This document shows, in pieces, positions 12,322-23,352 of a stretch of 64,000 nucleotides of DNA. Source of the DNA: Cepaea nemoralis (Eukaryota > Mollusca > Gastropoda > Stylommatophora > Helicidae). Both the position numbers and the translations under genes were made by a program. The number at the start of each line of letters is the position of its first letter. Positions within the stretch are counted from its first letter, which is position 1. The notes under the pieces are model-generated. The model searched no databases. It saw only the letters and a program-made list of their open reading frames with translations, and was not told the origin of the DNA. The stretch lies in contig JACEFZ010026862.1 in NCBI GenBank assembly GCA_014155875.1, positions 124,001 to 188,000 of the forward strand, given 5' to 3'.

Positions 12322-13134
12322 TTATTTTGCTCTGTCATAATATTTGCGGAGCAATTTAATGTGGTAGATTTTCATCTTACCTTTCATGAAGATTTTATAT
12401 TTGGTGTTGGACACTTTCTCCATTATGGGGAATGGTCCTTGCCACTCAGTCTCCTTATTAGTCCCACTAGATCTTAAGAGTAACACATTGTCCCCTACCG
12501 CTAGCGAACGTTTAGAGGAGGAACAAAATTTCCCTCTCTGGGAAGTCTTCCTAGCACTAGGAAGTTGGTTACAGCCAGGTGTTAGAGTTGGGACATGGGT
12601 CAGTGCACTCCCTACTATCATGGGAGTGGATGGTTCCCCTAAATAAACATATTTACTTCCCAGTATCATGTCATAGATAGGATCAGTCATCACTGCTGCC
12701 GATATAGTTCCCTTTACAAATCTAGAGTTAACTAACACTTGGGCTATTGGTAAAGTTAGGGTAGGCGAACTTCTTGTCGCACCCATAACTTCAATCATGT
12801 TTTGCGTCAACTGACCAGGTTTTACTAAGTGCTATGCTATTATGGCATCATACGTTAAACCCGTATCATGCAGACACTCGACCAACTGTCCATTGACATT
12901 GATCTTCTCTACCGCTTGATGTCCTCTCATTTCGGGAGGCAGTGGTAGTGTAGTGGTTTTCTTCCCTATTGAGAAGCAAACCGCAATCTGGGGTTTTGCT
13001 CTGCGCTTGCAGTCTGCCATACTGTGGGAATTATTATCACAATTCGAGCAGTATGGTTTTCTAGCCCCAGATATGGTTTGTTTTTTATTATGCTGCTGCA
13101 AAATGTAAAGACTTTCCCCTATCCTTGCAGTCAA
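12322..13134 (-). pseudogene. Second Gmr1-like element, integrase core deleted
   Basis: One minus-strand frame with a single in-frame TAG near 12829. In order it has a zinc knuckle CSNCDNNSHSMADC, a retropepsin HDTGL motif with a long protease tail (DPIYDMILGSKYVYLGEP), and then directly a GPY/F module (WQGPFP, IYHIKLLRKYY). All three parts align with the element at 1-2.8 kb, where about 1.3 kb of integrase lies between protease and GPY/F. That core is missing here, so this is an internal deletion. It confirms that in this family the integrase end follows protease directly and precedes RT. The gag start is lost at the junction with LINE B sequence at about 13135. Confidence 0.75.
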
Positions 13135-15650
13135 TACTTACCCCATTATCCTTAGTATCATGGATTTTACAAGTATTATTGATATCATCACTATTATTTT
13201 ACAACTTCATCTCCCCTGCGCCCCCTGTTGCTTATGTTTTGTTACCCTTGCTGCTACCCCAACTGGTTGTTTCAAACACTTGTCCTGCCTGTACCATCAT
13301 TAAGAGTTGGCATGAGGGTTTTGGTGGGGTGAAACCAGTTGAGGAGAGTATAGTGAGGGGGGGGGGGACATGTAAAGATTCCCCCTTTTCTTTGTATTCA
13401 GTATTTACCTTATTATCCTTAGTATCATTAATGTTATAAGTATTAGTGATATCATCATTATTATTTTACAACTTCATCTCCCCTAGTGCCCCCTTTTGCT
13501 TATGGTTTCTTGCCTTTGTTACCACCCCCACTGGTTAGTTCAAACATTTGTCCTGCCTGTACCATCATTAAGGGTGGTCGGAGGGGAATTGGAGTGAAAG
13601 CGATTAGTGGGAGTGTGGCAAAGTAAACAAAAATGTAAAGATTTCCCTTTCTCCTTGTCACCCCTTTTGAATGTGAGGGAGTGTTGAAGGAATGAATGCA
13701 AAATCACATATGGTTACCAAATCAATAATACTGAAATAAATTTGTGCAAATACAAATGATTGAGGAAATGAGGGGAAAAAAACCCAACTCCCTGTACTAC
13801 AACTATTATTAAAAACTATAGTTGGCTTGTGTACGTTCAATGCTATGCTATGTTAACACCATTCCAAAGAAAATCATCCTAGCAAATGGAAACCACAATT
13901 TGCAAAAAGTTTATCATTTTCATAACCATTATTACCATTGCTAGTTTTTTTTTATATTGGCTGTTATTACCCTCAGTATGTCTCTTCTTGTCATTATTAT
14001 TATTGTCATCATTAGTAATAAACAAAATCCCTTTCCCATGTGCCCCCCATCCCCTTGCTCATGGTTTGTTGCTGCCTTTGCTGACCGGTTTGTTTCAAAT
14101 ATATATCCTGACTTTACCATCATTGCCCAGAGAGGAGTGGTAGGGCATTGGTGGAGTGGAACCAAATTGCTGAGAGGGTGGCAAGGGAAACACAAATGTA
14201 AAGATTGGAAAAATTTTGTACAAATACTGATGCTTGTTTACTTTTTACAATAACTTAAAAAAAAAAAAAAATAAAAGGAAGGGAAAAAATGAATGAATCC
14301 TTACAAATAAGACCAAAAAAAAAAATAAGCAAGGAGAAAAAGATAACCACTTCCTTTTACTTACTGCTACTATTATTGAACATTGCATGTAGCAAGAATA
14401 TGTATATAAAAAAAAAAGAAATAAGCAAGGAGAAAAAAAGATAACCAAATCCTTTTTACACCTACTATATTATTAAATGGTGCAGGATGAAATTGTTATT
14501 GTATGTACCTGCCATAATTTAACACCATTTCTAAGAAAATCATTTTAGCAAATGGAATCACATGTTTGGAAAATGTGATCATTATCATAACAAATTTTAT
14601 CATTGTGATTATTAGCATTGCTGTTATCACCCTTAGTAGTTTTATTTCTAGTAATTATTATTATAAGATGTATTTCATGCAAACACCATTCCTAAGAAAA
14701 TCATTTTAACACATGAAATCACATGTTTAACTATTATTATCATTGCTGTTATTATCATTGCCTTTAATTTTATCACCCTTAGCAGTTTTATTCCTTGTCA
14801 TTATAATATTATTCATGTATTTGGATGTTATTTGCATTATTATCATTGTAATCATTATTAATATCACATCCCCCTTTCCCACCTTTTGATACTGTGATTG
14901 TTATTACTGCTGCCACGCTCACCATTTTGTTTCAGTTCTGCACCGCCATGTTTATCATCACCGAGGGTGATGGTACTTGGTAGGAGTTTTTGGAGCTGAC
15001 AGGAGAGCGGGGCGGCAGGGGAAATAATAACAGCCCGCTACCATCACGCTTTTGATTTAAAATATTTCCTTACAACAATGTCAATGGAGAAATGTTTAAA
15101 TGTATAAAATATTTGTAATTTTTGCGCATATGTCACCTACACTCCCACATGCAACGCTCTGTAAAAACACGCACACAAATACTGAACACACAGTACGCAT
15201 GTAACAACACAAACAATACAAATGCAACAACTACCCCTCCTGCATTGTAAACTAGGATACTCCTTGACAACCCCCCCCCCCCCCCCTTTTAACCCCACCA
15301 CCTTTTCGATACTGTTGGTTTTGATGCTGCTGCTGCCTTCACCGGTCGGTTCTAACAAGTTTTACTGCCATTTTCCTCATTACCAAGTGGTGATGATGGT
15401 ATTGGTGGGGTTGGAGCTGACAGGTGAAAGGTTGGCAGAGGGAAAATAATGGTATACTACCGTCTTGTTGTTGTTTGTACTCGTTTTTCGTTACCCTTCA
15501 TTTCAAATGTAAAAATGTTGAAATAAATGTTGTAAAAATTTGCGCATATGTCACCTACACTTCCACATGCAACGCTCTGTAACAACACAAATAATACAAA
15601 TGCAAAGTTTTCTTTAACACTCAATAAAAGTTTAAAAAAAAAAATACATT
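13135..15650 (+). repeat. LINE B 3' UTR copy with poly(A)
   Basis: AT-rich, non-coding, built of degenerate repeated units. Recurring phrases are CTCATGGTTTGTTGC, CCATCATT, GTGGAGTGGAACCA and GCAAATGGAATCACA. It follows the same order of blocks as 52.8-55.15 kb, where it lies directly downstream of LINE B ORF2. It ends with AACACTCAATAAAAG and poly(A) at about 15640, followed by TACATTATT. Confidence 0.8.
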
Positions 15651-15656
15651 ATTATT

Positions 15657-15857
15657 AAGATAAGGCTTTCGACAGAATTTCCCATACTTACCTGCATAGG
15701 ACACTAGAACACTGTAACATAGGAGAGTACTACAAGCAGTGGATACAGATCTTGTACAAAAACCCTGAGAGCAAAGTGTTGGTGAACCACTCACTTACAG
15801 ATAGCTTCAGGCTCACGAGATCTGTAAGACAGGGATGTCCCTTAGCACCTACCTATC
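15657..15857 (+). pseudogene. LINE B RT fragment (fingers/palm)
   Basis: Plus-strand frame reading AFDRISHTYLHRTLEHCN, then YKNPES, then SFRLTRSVRQGCPL, the same motifs as LINE B ORF2 at 48.2-48.3 kb. It starts right after poly(A)-TACATTATTATTAAG and stops abruptly at the outer edge of the palindrome, so both ends are truncated. Confidence 0.8.
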
Positions 15858-18037
15858 AGCTACCGAGTTGAAGGCTCACATTGTTGGTGTTGTTGGCCTG
15901 ATGTCAAAATACAGGATGGCGCTCTAGTGCCCTGTAAATGTCCATGCCATCTTTTGTTTGGGGGACAAGAATCATGAGTGTCATGTCACTCACACATGGA
16001 TGTAAGCGTCACGTGACCAGCCGCGACTGCGAATAACGCTCAGTATTATTCGCAACTCACCCTTCCGGAAAACTTTTCGGTGTTCCGCGTCCATCTGGAG
16101 ATCATCTGCCACATCCTGCACAAATCTTCTCTTTGACCTTCCTCTTCCTCTCTTCACCCGATGTACCCGTTACATACCAGCAAAAGAAAAGAATAATGAA
16201 ATCAATCAGAAATCCTCAGGACTCCGATGAAATGCCAGACGGACGCATATTCAGACTGCAACTGGTATCTTTAGTATTGGGACTCTGGTTGTTGAAGCAT
16301 CGCTGGAACTACGGAGTTCGTGCTTTGTGCGAAGCTTTGGCAGGCGTCTCTGCAGAAAGAGATCTAACCATATGGGGTAATACCCGGTGCAATGAAGTCT
16401 ATCCTCTCGTCTTTTAAACTCTTATTTAAACTATCAGAAAACAGCACCCATCTCTCCACACCTTCCCACCCCCGTTTCTGTCAAGTAATGAGAAGAGGCT
16501 ATCTCCGTGGAAAAAGCTTTAACGACGCGATTCGTAAGCCCGCTTACCCGCGTTCGAAACACAACTGCGACCGATTTGGCAGAAGATCGCGTTGCGTTGG
16601 GTTTTAACGAGTTGGTATGGGATCCGGCCTCTCAGAAAGCAATGGCAAACTACTGAACGTAAATCTAGCCAAAGCAGTAAAATGCTGGTGGTGACAACGA
16701 TAGTAGTATGTCAGGTCCTAACTAAGTCTTAAATATGGATCCAGATCCGCCTAGTGACGTAGTATTTTACTATATAAAAAGTTATGATCCATCGTGATGA
16801 CGTCAAAAAGCGGATCTATTCACGACCACATTTTAAAGTTTTTTTGGGGGAATGTACCTATGGCTACTCCCTATGTCACTTCCGGTTGACTACATTCGAT
16901 CCCTGGGTACCCCCTCAGACCTCCCAGCCCACAGGTCTCCCGCCGGCCGGCTCGGCTTCCACCGGTCCGTCCCGTGACCACTTGAAGACAGCGAGGCAAG
17001 CCCCGGGCATGTGGAATACTTATATATATAAGTATACCAACTAGTCGCCGGGCTCCTGGGTTCGAGTCCCAGTCTATGAAGAGGGAAAGAGAGAGTGTGT
17101 GTGTGTGTGTGTATGTGTGTGTAGGTGTAGGCCGATGTGAGGGGTGCGAGGGATTAGGCCTTTAACCCAGATATTAGCCTTTGCCCTCTCAGAGGAGGGC
17201 CGCCAACCCAAATGGAGAGTGGCGAGCCACAAGGTCGATCAAAGGTAGTATGAACTACACTTTGATTGGACCCAAAAGATAGCTTGGGCATATTCAGGTG
17301 TAGGAAAGAAGGCTATTAATTCTATATATGGTTATATTGCCACAATTAATAAACACGTAATTAAATATAGATAGTGATTAATTCTAGAGAACATAACACT
17401 AGAGACCTGTCTCAATAGTATACATGCAATTAAATTAAGATAATCAGTGGCAGCCGACAGATATTCGTTGGTCATTATCACATGACGTTCTTGATGATAA
17501 TATCACGAAGTTCTTACGATGATATGTTCGTGATAGGGTCGTGTGATGGTCGTTGTCTAGGTAACGATACTCCTGGTGTGTCAATTGAGCTATCTAAATG
17601 TCTTACAATATAACTCACCCCTGCAGTGCCGTTCACCAGTCATGAAACAAGATTGAGTTGGCGCACATAATCCTTTATTACAGAAAGAACACGGACAAAA
17701 CGGAACATGTTTATAAATCCAGAACACAATGTAATCCACCGAATACATATATATTCCTCACACCTCTATACGCACACATCAATGCCTTCTCCAAACCTGC
17801 TGAATCTCCAATTCACAATACAGGTAATCCAGCTACTATCCCCGGCTGAACTTCACAAAATACAACCCATCCACTAGGTCTAGCCTCCATTAACTCTCCA
17901 AACCCCACTGGGATTTTTGGCCTTCATCAACACTTGGAGAACCACACAACAAAAGACCTGACCACAGCCCGTCTAAACTCCCATGTCCTCGACAACCGAT
18001 CCCTTCGGCACCAAGACCTCAACTCCCCCGTCAATCT
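15858..18037 (+). repeat. Left arm of 5.3-kb inverted repeat
   Basis: Reverse-complement match to 18960-21147 along its length. The outer 130 bases resemble LINE A 3' UTR (36.1 and 45.1 kb). Inward come a small LINE polymerase piece on the minus strand (about 16070-16160, GRGRSKRRF-type), a repeat shared with 9.4 kb, a SINE-like unit with a B-box at about 17060, an AT-rich unique-looking part, and an LTR-like end. The frame at 16133-16417 is antisense and its right-arm counterpart differs at only 6 of 94 residues. Confidence 0.9.
16770..17255 (+). repeat. SINE-like repeat, copy 1
   Basis: Contains GGGTTCGAGTCCCAG, a good RNA polymerase III B-box/T-arm sequence, followed by a GT-rich stretch and a conserved block ending near GAGCCACAAGGTCGATCAAA. 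The same unit occurs at 19745-20230, 21633-21865 and 57790-58210 on the other strand. I could not find a clear A-box, so a tRNA origin is only suggested. Confidence 0.55.
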
Positions 18038-18689
18038 TTGTCTCTGTCTCTTTAAACAATTCTATGCCCTCACAATGCCTCCCACACAACACACAAACGC
18101 TATTGTATCGCTCCCTGTCTGCCCCGTCTTGCAGCCCCTCTGCCTTACACCCTTCCCCGTTTATCTCCTTATATTTTCTTTCCGGTGAATGCCCTTTCAC
18201 CTCGTGAACTGTTTATATTGTACGGCCACTCACCTTAATGCCAATGAACACAGGCATGTGTCACTACCCCACCCTCAAAAGAAAACATCGTTCTCAAATG
18301 TTGGGAGACTCAAACTTATTAAATATGTGACCAAGACATATTGCCTGGGTAGCCCTAAGTATGGCTCCATCTCACTTTAGCTACCACCCTAAATAATACA
18401 TAAAATGCTCATTGTACACTCCCATATTCCCCACACATGGATACAACCATCTTTCTATCTTGTGTACCAATGCATGAACTAATACATCACATAATAATAA
18501 TACATCACAGAAAAGCATTATACTTATGTACCCACACGTCTGTTAATATCTTTAAGAACCCACTACTACTTTGTCCCGTAAACTAACAATCATCCACGAA
18601 CATATGATGAAGCGCTGCATCGCCCCATATAATGTATTAATAACCCACCATACTATCACACCCCATATAGTATATATTGTATATCTATA
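18038..18689. other. Palindrome spacer, no recognised gene
   Basis: AT-rich unique sequence between the left arm and the RNase H fragment. No protein motif seen. Confidence 0.4.
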
Positions 18690-18975
18690 TAGAAGCACCT
18701 GTTACTAGTTTATGTGGCCTCCTGCCAGGGTCTATGGCGATTGTATGGTCGGTACACAAACTCTCCAAGTATTTGTTGGGCAGACAATTCATCCTGCAAA
18801 CGGATCACAGACCACTTACATTCATCCATTCGGCAGCAATGAAGAATGCACGGGTTCATCGCTGGAGCATATTGTTGCAGGAATATGCATTTCTGCCGAT
18901 GCCTATACGGGTCGAAGACAACAACTTGGCAGACTTGCTGTCAAGGAATTACCAAGGGCAGATTGACGGGGGAGT
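18690..18975 (+). pseudogene. Ty3/gypsy RNase H C-terminal fragment
   Basis: The plus-strand frame contains SMAIVWSVHKLSKYLLGRQF, then QTDHRPLTFIH, then RVEDNNLADLLSRNY, the classic end of the gypsy RNase H domain. It is the only protein signal in the palindrome spacer. It runs directly into the right arm, whose start would be the 3' end of that element. Upstream RT is absent. Confidence 0.8.
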
Positions 18976-19013
18976 TGAGGTCTTGGTGCCGAAGGGATCG
19001 GTTGTCGAGGACC

Positions 19014-19381
19014 TGTGGTCAGGTCTTTTGTTGTGTGGTTCTCTCAGTGTTGATGAAGGCCAAAAAACCCATTGGGGTTTGGAGAGTTAATGGAGGCTAG
19101 ACCCAGTGGATGGGTTGTATTGTGTGAAGTCCAGCCGGGGATAGTAGCTGGATTACCTGTATTGTGAATTGGAGATTCAGCAGGCTTGGAGAAGGATTGA
19201 TGTGTGCGTATAGAGGTGTGAGGAATATATATGTATTCGGTGGATTACATTGTGTTCTGGATTTATAAACATGTTCCGTTTTGTCCGTGTTCTTTCTGTA
19301 ATAAAGGATTATGTGCGCCAACTCAATCTTGTTTCATGACTGGTGAACGGGCACTGCTGGGGTGAGTTATATTGTAAGACA
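19014..19381 (+). repeat. Possible LTR following the RNase H fragment
   Basis: Runs from TGTGGTCAGG to GTAAGACA (TG...CA ends), contains AATAAA at 19300-19305, and follows the RNase H end where a 3' LTR is expected. The start is uncertain because the purine-rich GACGGGGGAG lies about 40 bases upstream instead of directly next to it. An inverted copy lies in the left arm. Confidence 0.35.
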
Positions 19382-19744
19382 TTTAGATAGCTCAATTGAC
19401 ACACTAGGAGTATCGTTACCTAGACAACGACCATCACACGACCCTATCACGAACATATCATCGTAAGAACTTCGTGATATTATCATCAAGAACGTCATGT
19501 GATAATGACCAACGAATATCTGTCGGCTTCCACTGATTATCTTAATTTAATTGCATGTATACTATTGAGACAGGTCTCTAGTGTTATGTTCTCTAGAATT
19601 AATCACTGTCTATATTTAATTACGTGTTTATTAATTGTGGCAATATAATCATATATAGAATTAATAGCCGTAATCTGGCTTCAGTCTTCTTTCCTAAATC
19701 TGAATATGCCCAAGCTATCTTTTGGGTCCAATCAAAGTGTAGTT

Positions 19745-20230
19745 CATACTACCTTTGATCGACCTTGTGGCTCGCCATTCTCCATTTGGGTTGGCGGCCC
19801 TCCTCTGAGAGGGCAAAGGCTAATATCCGGGTTAGAGGTCTAATCCCTCGCACCCCTGACATCGGCCTACCCCAACACACACACATACACACACACACTC
19901 TCTTTTTCTCTCCCCATAGACTGGGACTCGAACCCAGGTGCCCGGCGTCTAGTTGGTCTACTTATCTATATAAGTATTCCATATGCCCGGGGCTTGCCTC
20001 GCTGTCTTCAAGTGGTCGCGGGACGGACCGGTGGAAGCCGAGCCGGCCGGCGGGGAACCTGTGGGCTGGGAGGTCTGAGGGGGTACCCAGGGACCGAATG
20101 TAGTCAACCGGAAGTGACATCGGGAGTAGCCATAGATACATTCCCCCCAAAAACATGAAAATGTGGTCGCGAATAGATCCGCTTTTTGACGTCATCACGA
20201 TGGATCATAACTTTTTATATAGTAAAATAC
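19745..20230 (-). repeat. SINE-like repeat, copy 2
   Basis: Inverted partner of copy 1 in the right arm. The B-box is on the minus strand near 19930, with a CA-rich stretch beside it. Confidence 0.55.
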
Positions 20231-21147
20231 TACGTCACCAGGTGGATCTGGATCCATATTTAAGACTTAGTTAGTACCTGACATACTACTATCGCTGTCA
20301 CCACCAGCATTTTACTGCTTTTGCTGATGCCTTGGCAAGTTTTACGTTCAGTAGTTTGCCATTGCTTTCTGGGCGGCCGGATCCCATACCAACTCGTTAA
20401 AACCCAGCGCAACGCGATCTGCTGCCAAATCGGTCGCAGTTGTGTTTCGAACGCGGGTAAGCGGGCTTACGAATCGCGTCGGTAAAGCCTTTGCCACGGA
20501 GATAGCCTCTTCTCATTACTTGACAGAAACGGGGAGGGGAAGGGGTGGAGAGAGGGGTGCTGTTTTCTTATAGTTTAAATAAGAGTTTAAAAGACGAGAG
20601 GATAGACTTCATTGCACCGGGTATTACCCCATATGGTTAGATCTCTTTCTGCAGGGAGGCGTGCCAAAACTTCGCACAAAGCACGAACTCCGTAGTTCCA
20701 GCGATGCTTCAACAACCAGAGTTCCAATACTAAAGATACCAGTTGCAGTCTGAATATGCGTCCGTCTGGCATTTGATCGGAGTCCTGAGGATTTCTGATT
20801 GATTTCATTATTCTTTTCTTTTGCTGGTATGTAACAGGTACATCGGGTGAAGAGAGGAAGAGGAAGGTCAAAGAGAAGATTTGTGCAGGATGTGGCAGAT
20901 GATCTCCAGATGGACGCGTGACACCGAGAAGTTTTCCGGAAGGGTGAGCTGCGACTAATACTGAGCGTTATTCGCAGTCGCGGCTAGGTCACGTGACGCT
21001 TACATCCGTGTGTGAGTGACATGACACTCATGATTCTTGTCCCCCAAACAAAAGATGGCATGGACATTTACAGGGCACTAGAGCGCCATCCTGTATTTTG
21101 ACATCAGGCCAACAACACCAACAATGTGAACCTTCAATTCGGTAGCT

Positions 21148-21283
21148 AAGTGACCAGAAATTACAAAGAAGCATCACTTTAATGGGAATGATAATTTAAA
21201 GATTATTGCCCTCGCTCACGGCATTCAACGTACTGCTGTCTCCAGAAAGCATGAGGAAGATCAAGATAAAATGTGTGTGTGTG

Positions 21284-21374
<91 letters not shown>

Positions 21375-21632
21375 GGAGAGATGGACAGGTGTTACATACA
21401 TTACGCTTGTGTAAGTGGAAATGAATCATATGCAAGGCATGTGTGTTTACATGCACTATGCCATAAATGTCATATTATCATAACTGTATATATGTATGTA
21501 TTTGTTTTATTCACACGTGTGACACCTAACACTAACAAACGGCAACGCTATGAAATATACACAAACAAAAGAAACACACATTACACCTTGTAAATATACA
21601 TTGCTTTGCATGAAATAAACGTTAAAAAAATT
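21148..21632 (+). repeat. LINE A 3' end, 5'-truncated copy
   Basis: Plus-strand match to the 3' UTRs at 35.64-36.12 kb and 44.6-45.1 kb (both on the other strand): TTACAAAGAAGC, the GT/GA microsatellite, then ACCTAACACTAACAAACGGC and a GAAATAAACGTTAAAAAAA tail. Confidence 0.8.
21287..21369 (+). repeat. (GA)n microsatellite inside LINE A 3' UTR
   Basis: About 83 bases of GA preceded by a short GT run. The matching position in the other LINE A copies carries the same array, so it belongs to the element. Confidence 0.95.
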
Positions 21633-21865
21633 TGATCGACCTTGTGGTTCGCCATTCTCCATTTGGGTTGGCGGCCCTCCTCTGAAGGGGCAAAGGCTAA
21701 TATCCGGGGTAGAGGCCTATTCCCTCGCGCCCCTCACATCGGCCTACCCCTACACACAGACGCACACACACACACACTTCCCCATTGACTGGGACTCGAA
21801 GCCAGGTGCCCGGCGACTAGTTGGTCTACTTATTTATATAAATATTCCACATGCCCGGTGCTCAG
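21633..21865 (-). repeat. SINE-like repeat, copy 3
   Basis: Begins with TTTGATCGACCTTGTGG directly after the LINE A tail. The B-box is altered (GACTCGAAGCC on the plus strand). Confidence 0.55.
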
Positions 21866-21870
21866 ATTCA

Positions 21871-22322
21871 ATGTGCATGATTCAGAAGGTCGAAGCTGGA
21901 TCTGTACGTAGACAGTGGACTGAGTCGCTGCGGAAGTCTGTTGTCCGTAAAGTCACCTTCATCTTCGTCCCAGGACATGCGGGAGTCGAGGGAAATGAAC
22001 GAGCTGATAAACTGGCTGGCTCTGCACCCCCTGTAGATGGCCAGCCCATGGATCGTGCCGATGTTATTAACGTCCTCAAAGATATGGCGAGAACAGAGGA
22101 CTTTGACGTCAGTGAATCCACATCGCTCTCCAGGATGAAAGACTTTGGAGTAAGAATCGGCACGGCCAGACGCGAGAGGTACATAGGGAAAACAAGGCGC
22201 ATCGTCAACCAACACAGAACTGGCACTATTAGCCACCGGACGCTGATGCATATGCTGGGGGGGGGGGGGGGGAGGATCTGAGCACCTATGGACATGTCCG
22301 GAGTGCAATGAAGATACCCCAA
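21871..22322 (+). pseudogene. LINE RNase H and C-terminal finger fragment
   Basis: The frame contains FVPGHAGVEGNERADKLAG, the H and D segment of RNase H domains in I- and R1-like LINEs and related groups. A polymerase tail follows (TGTISHRTLMHML). A run of about 15 G at 22257-22271 breaks the frame. Beyond it, HLWTCPECNEDTP gives the start of a C-terminal CxxC finger. At about 22323 the sequence switches to LINE A/B ORF1 sequence on the other strand. Confidence 0.75.
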
Positions 22323-22540
22323 CTGATAACTGAAATATTATCACTGTCTATTCCGGTCATGGCGCTGGTCGTTATCTGTTCAGCATAATTACTTACACAT
22401 TCCTTTTTGTTTGACCTGTCCGCTTCAGGCGGTGTAGGGTAGTCGTGGTTGTCGAGGGGCGGAAGCGTGGTAACAGGTGTTTGTAAGGATGGAGATGTTG
22501 AGCTCTCCTCGCCCAACCTCGCCGAAAGCCCGACCAAGTA
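22323..22540 (-). pseudogene. LINE ORF1 C-terminal fragment 1
   Basis: The minus strand begins CAAATACATTACTTGGTCGG and encodes SSTSPSLQTPVTTLPPLDN and SNKKECVSNYAEQITTSAM, matching the ORF1 C-terminus of LINE A at 40.36-40.55 kb. It is the first of three copies of this piece in the window outside a LINE. Confidence 0.8.
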
Positions 22541-22571
22541 ATGTATTTGTTTGTTTGTTTGTTTGTTTGTT
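22541..22571 (-). repeat. (CAAA)n poly(A)-like tail of the ARPC3 retrocopy
   Basis: AACAAACAAAC-type tail (plus strand TTTG repeats) between the ARPC3 3' UTR and the next TACATTACTT junction. Confidence 0.7.
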
Positions 22572-23047
22572 GATAATTAAGTATATTTATTCAGAAGAAA
22601 TACATGATTATGGACAAAACAAAACAAAAATGCAGGAAATTTGATGGAACAGTTTCATGATAAACTGATATCACAAACGGTTGTTGCTCTGCAACCTGGA
22701 TCAGACCCTGGGGCAGACAAGCTCTTGTCCATAAATCTCCGTTTGGCAAAGCACAGCCACCACTTGCTGGGTTTATCATTCTGGTCAAAGACTTTGTCTA
22801 GCAGTCTCACCCATGTTTCCTGTCTGAGCTGTTGGAGATACTGCCTCATGGTATCATCTTCTCCTTTATTGGCTGGTTTGCTGTACATGGCATTGAGTGG
22901 AAACCCTGGTTCTCCTGGGATTGGAAAATTGGAGATACCAAGAGTGTACATCTCCTTATCTCCCCGACTTCTTGATGAGCATCGTTGTAGCTTCTTAAGG
23001 CACTCACTGATGTACAGAGTGATGTAGATGAGTGTCCTGTCAGCCTC
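22572..23047 (-). pseudogene. ARPC3: ARPC3 (p21-Arc) processed fragment, copy 1
   Basis: The minus-strand frame from about 23047 contains [20 protein letters not shown], then [19 protein letters not shown], then [20 protein letters not shown], an unmistakable match to the C-terminal two-thirds of Arp2/3 complex subunit 3. No introns are present. A 3' UTR with AATAAA (minus strand, about 22587-22592) and an A-rich tail follow. It starts mid-protein (EADRTL...) and is fused in its 5' part to LINE ORF1. A one-base change near the C-terminus removes the stop seen in copy 2. It is a dead retrocopy. Confidence 0.92.
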
Positions 23048-23255
23048 ACTCTATTCCTTCACTGTCTATTCCGGTCATGGCGCTGGTCGTTATCTGTTCA
23101 GCATAATTACTTACACATTCCTTTTTGTTTGACCTGTCCGCTTCAGGTGGTGTAGGGTAGTCGTGGTTGTCGAGGGGCGGAAGCGTGGTAACAGGTGTTT
23201 GTAAGGATGGAGATGTTGAGCTCTCCTCGCCCAACCTCGCCGAAGCCCGACCAAG
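23048..23255 (-). pseudogene. LINE ORF1 C-terminal fragment 2, fused to ARPC3
   Basis: Same ORF1 C-terminal piece as at 22.4 kb. It begins after poly(A)-TACATTACTTGGTCGG and joins the ARPC3 coding sequence just after GACAGTGA. Confidence 0.85.
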
Positions 23256-23272
23256 TAATGTATTTTTTTTTT

Positions 23273-23347
23273 TTTTTGGAATTTCTCAGTTTTAATAATC
23301 AGATCAATGGCACTAAACCAAAATATGTGTCAAACAACGTCAGTAGG
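23273..23347 (-). pseudogene. RPL5: RPL5 retrocopy, 3' tail
   Basis: The minus strand carries CTGACGTTGTTTGACACAT through AAACTGAGAAATTCC and poly(A). This is the 3' end that follows the RPL5 fragment without interruption at 62.86-62.93 kb. Here it is separated from the coding part (30.5-30.75 kb) by element C. Confidence 0.8.
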
Positions 23348-23352
23348 AGAGT

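Larger units (their letters stand above)
18960..21147 (-). repeat. Right arm of 5.3-kb inverted repeat
   Basis: Inverted partner of 15858-18037. Point differences and small indels are scattered along the arm, which argues against a simple copy artefact of one read. It includes the minus-strand SINE-like copy at 19745-20230 and the plus-strand LINE polymerase scrap at 20830-20925. Confidence 0.9.

Noticed and set aside
16133..16417. 94-residue frame repeated almost identically at 20587-20871
   Set aside because: It is antisense to a LINE polymerase C-terminal scrap (GRGRSKRRF type on the other strand), and its repetition only reflects the inverted arms.
17040..17085. tRNA gene
   Set aside because: A good T-arm/B-box is present but no A-box, acceptor stem or anticodon arm could be folded around it.
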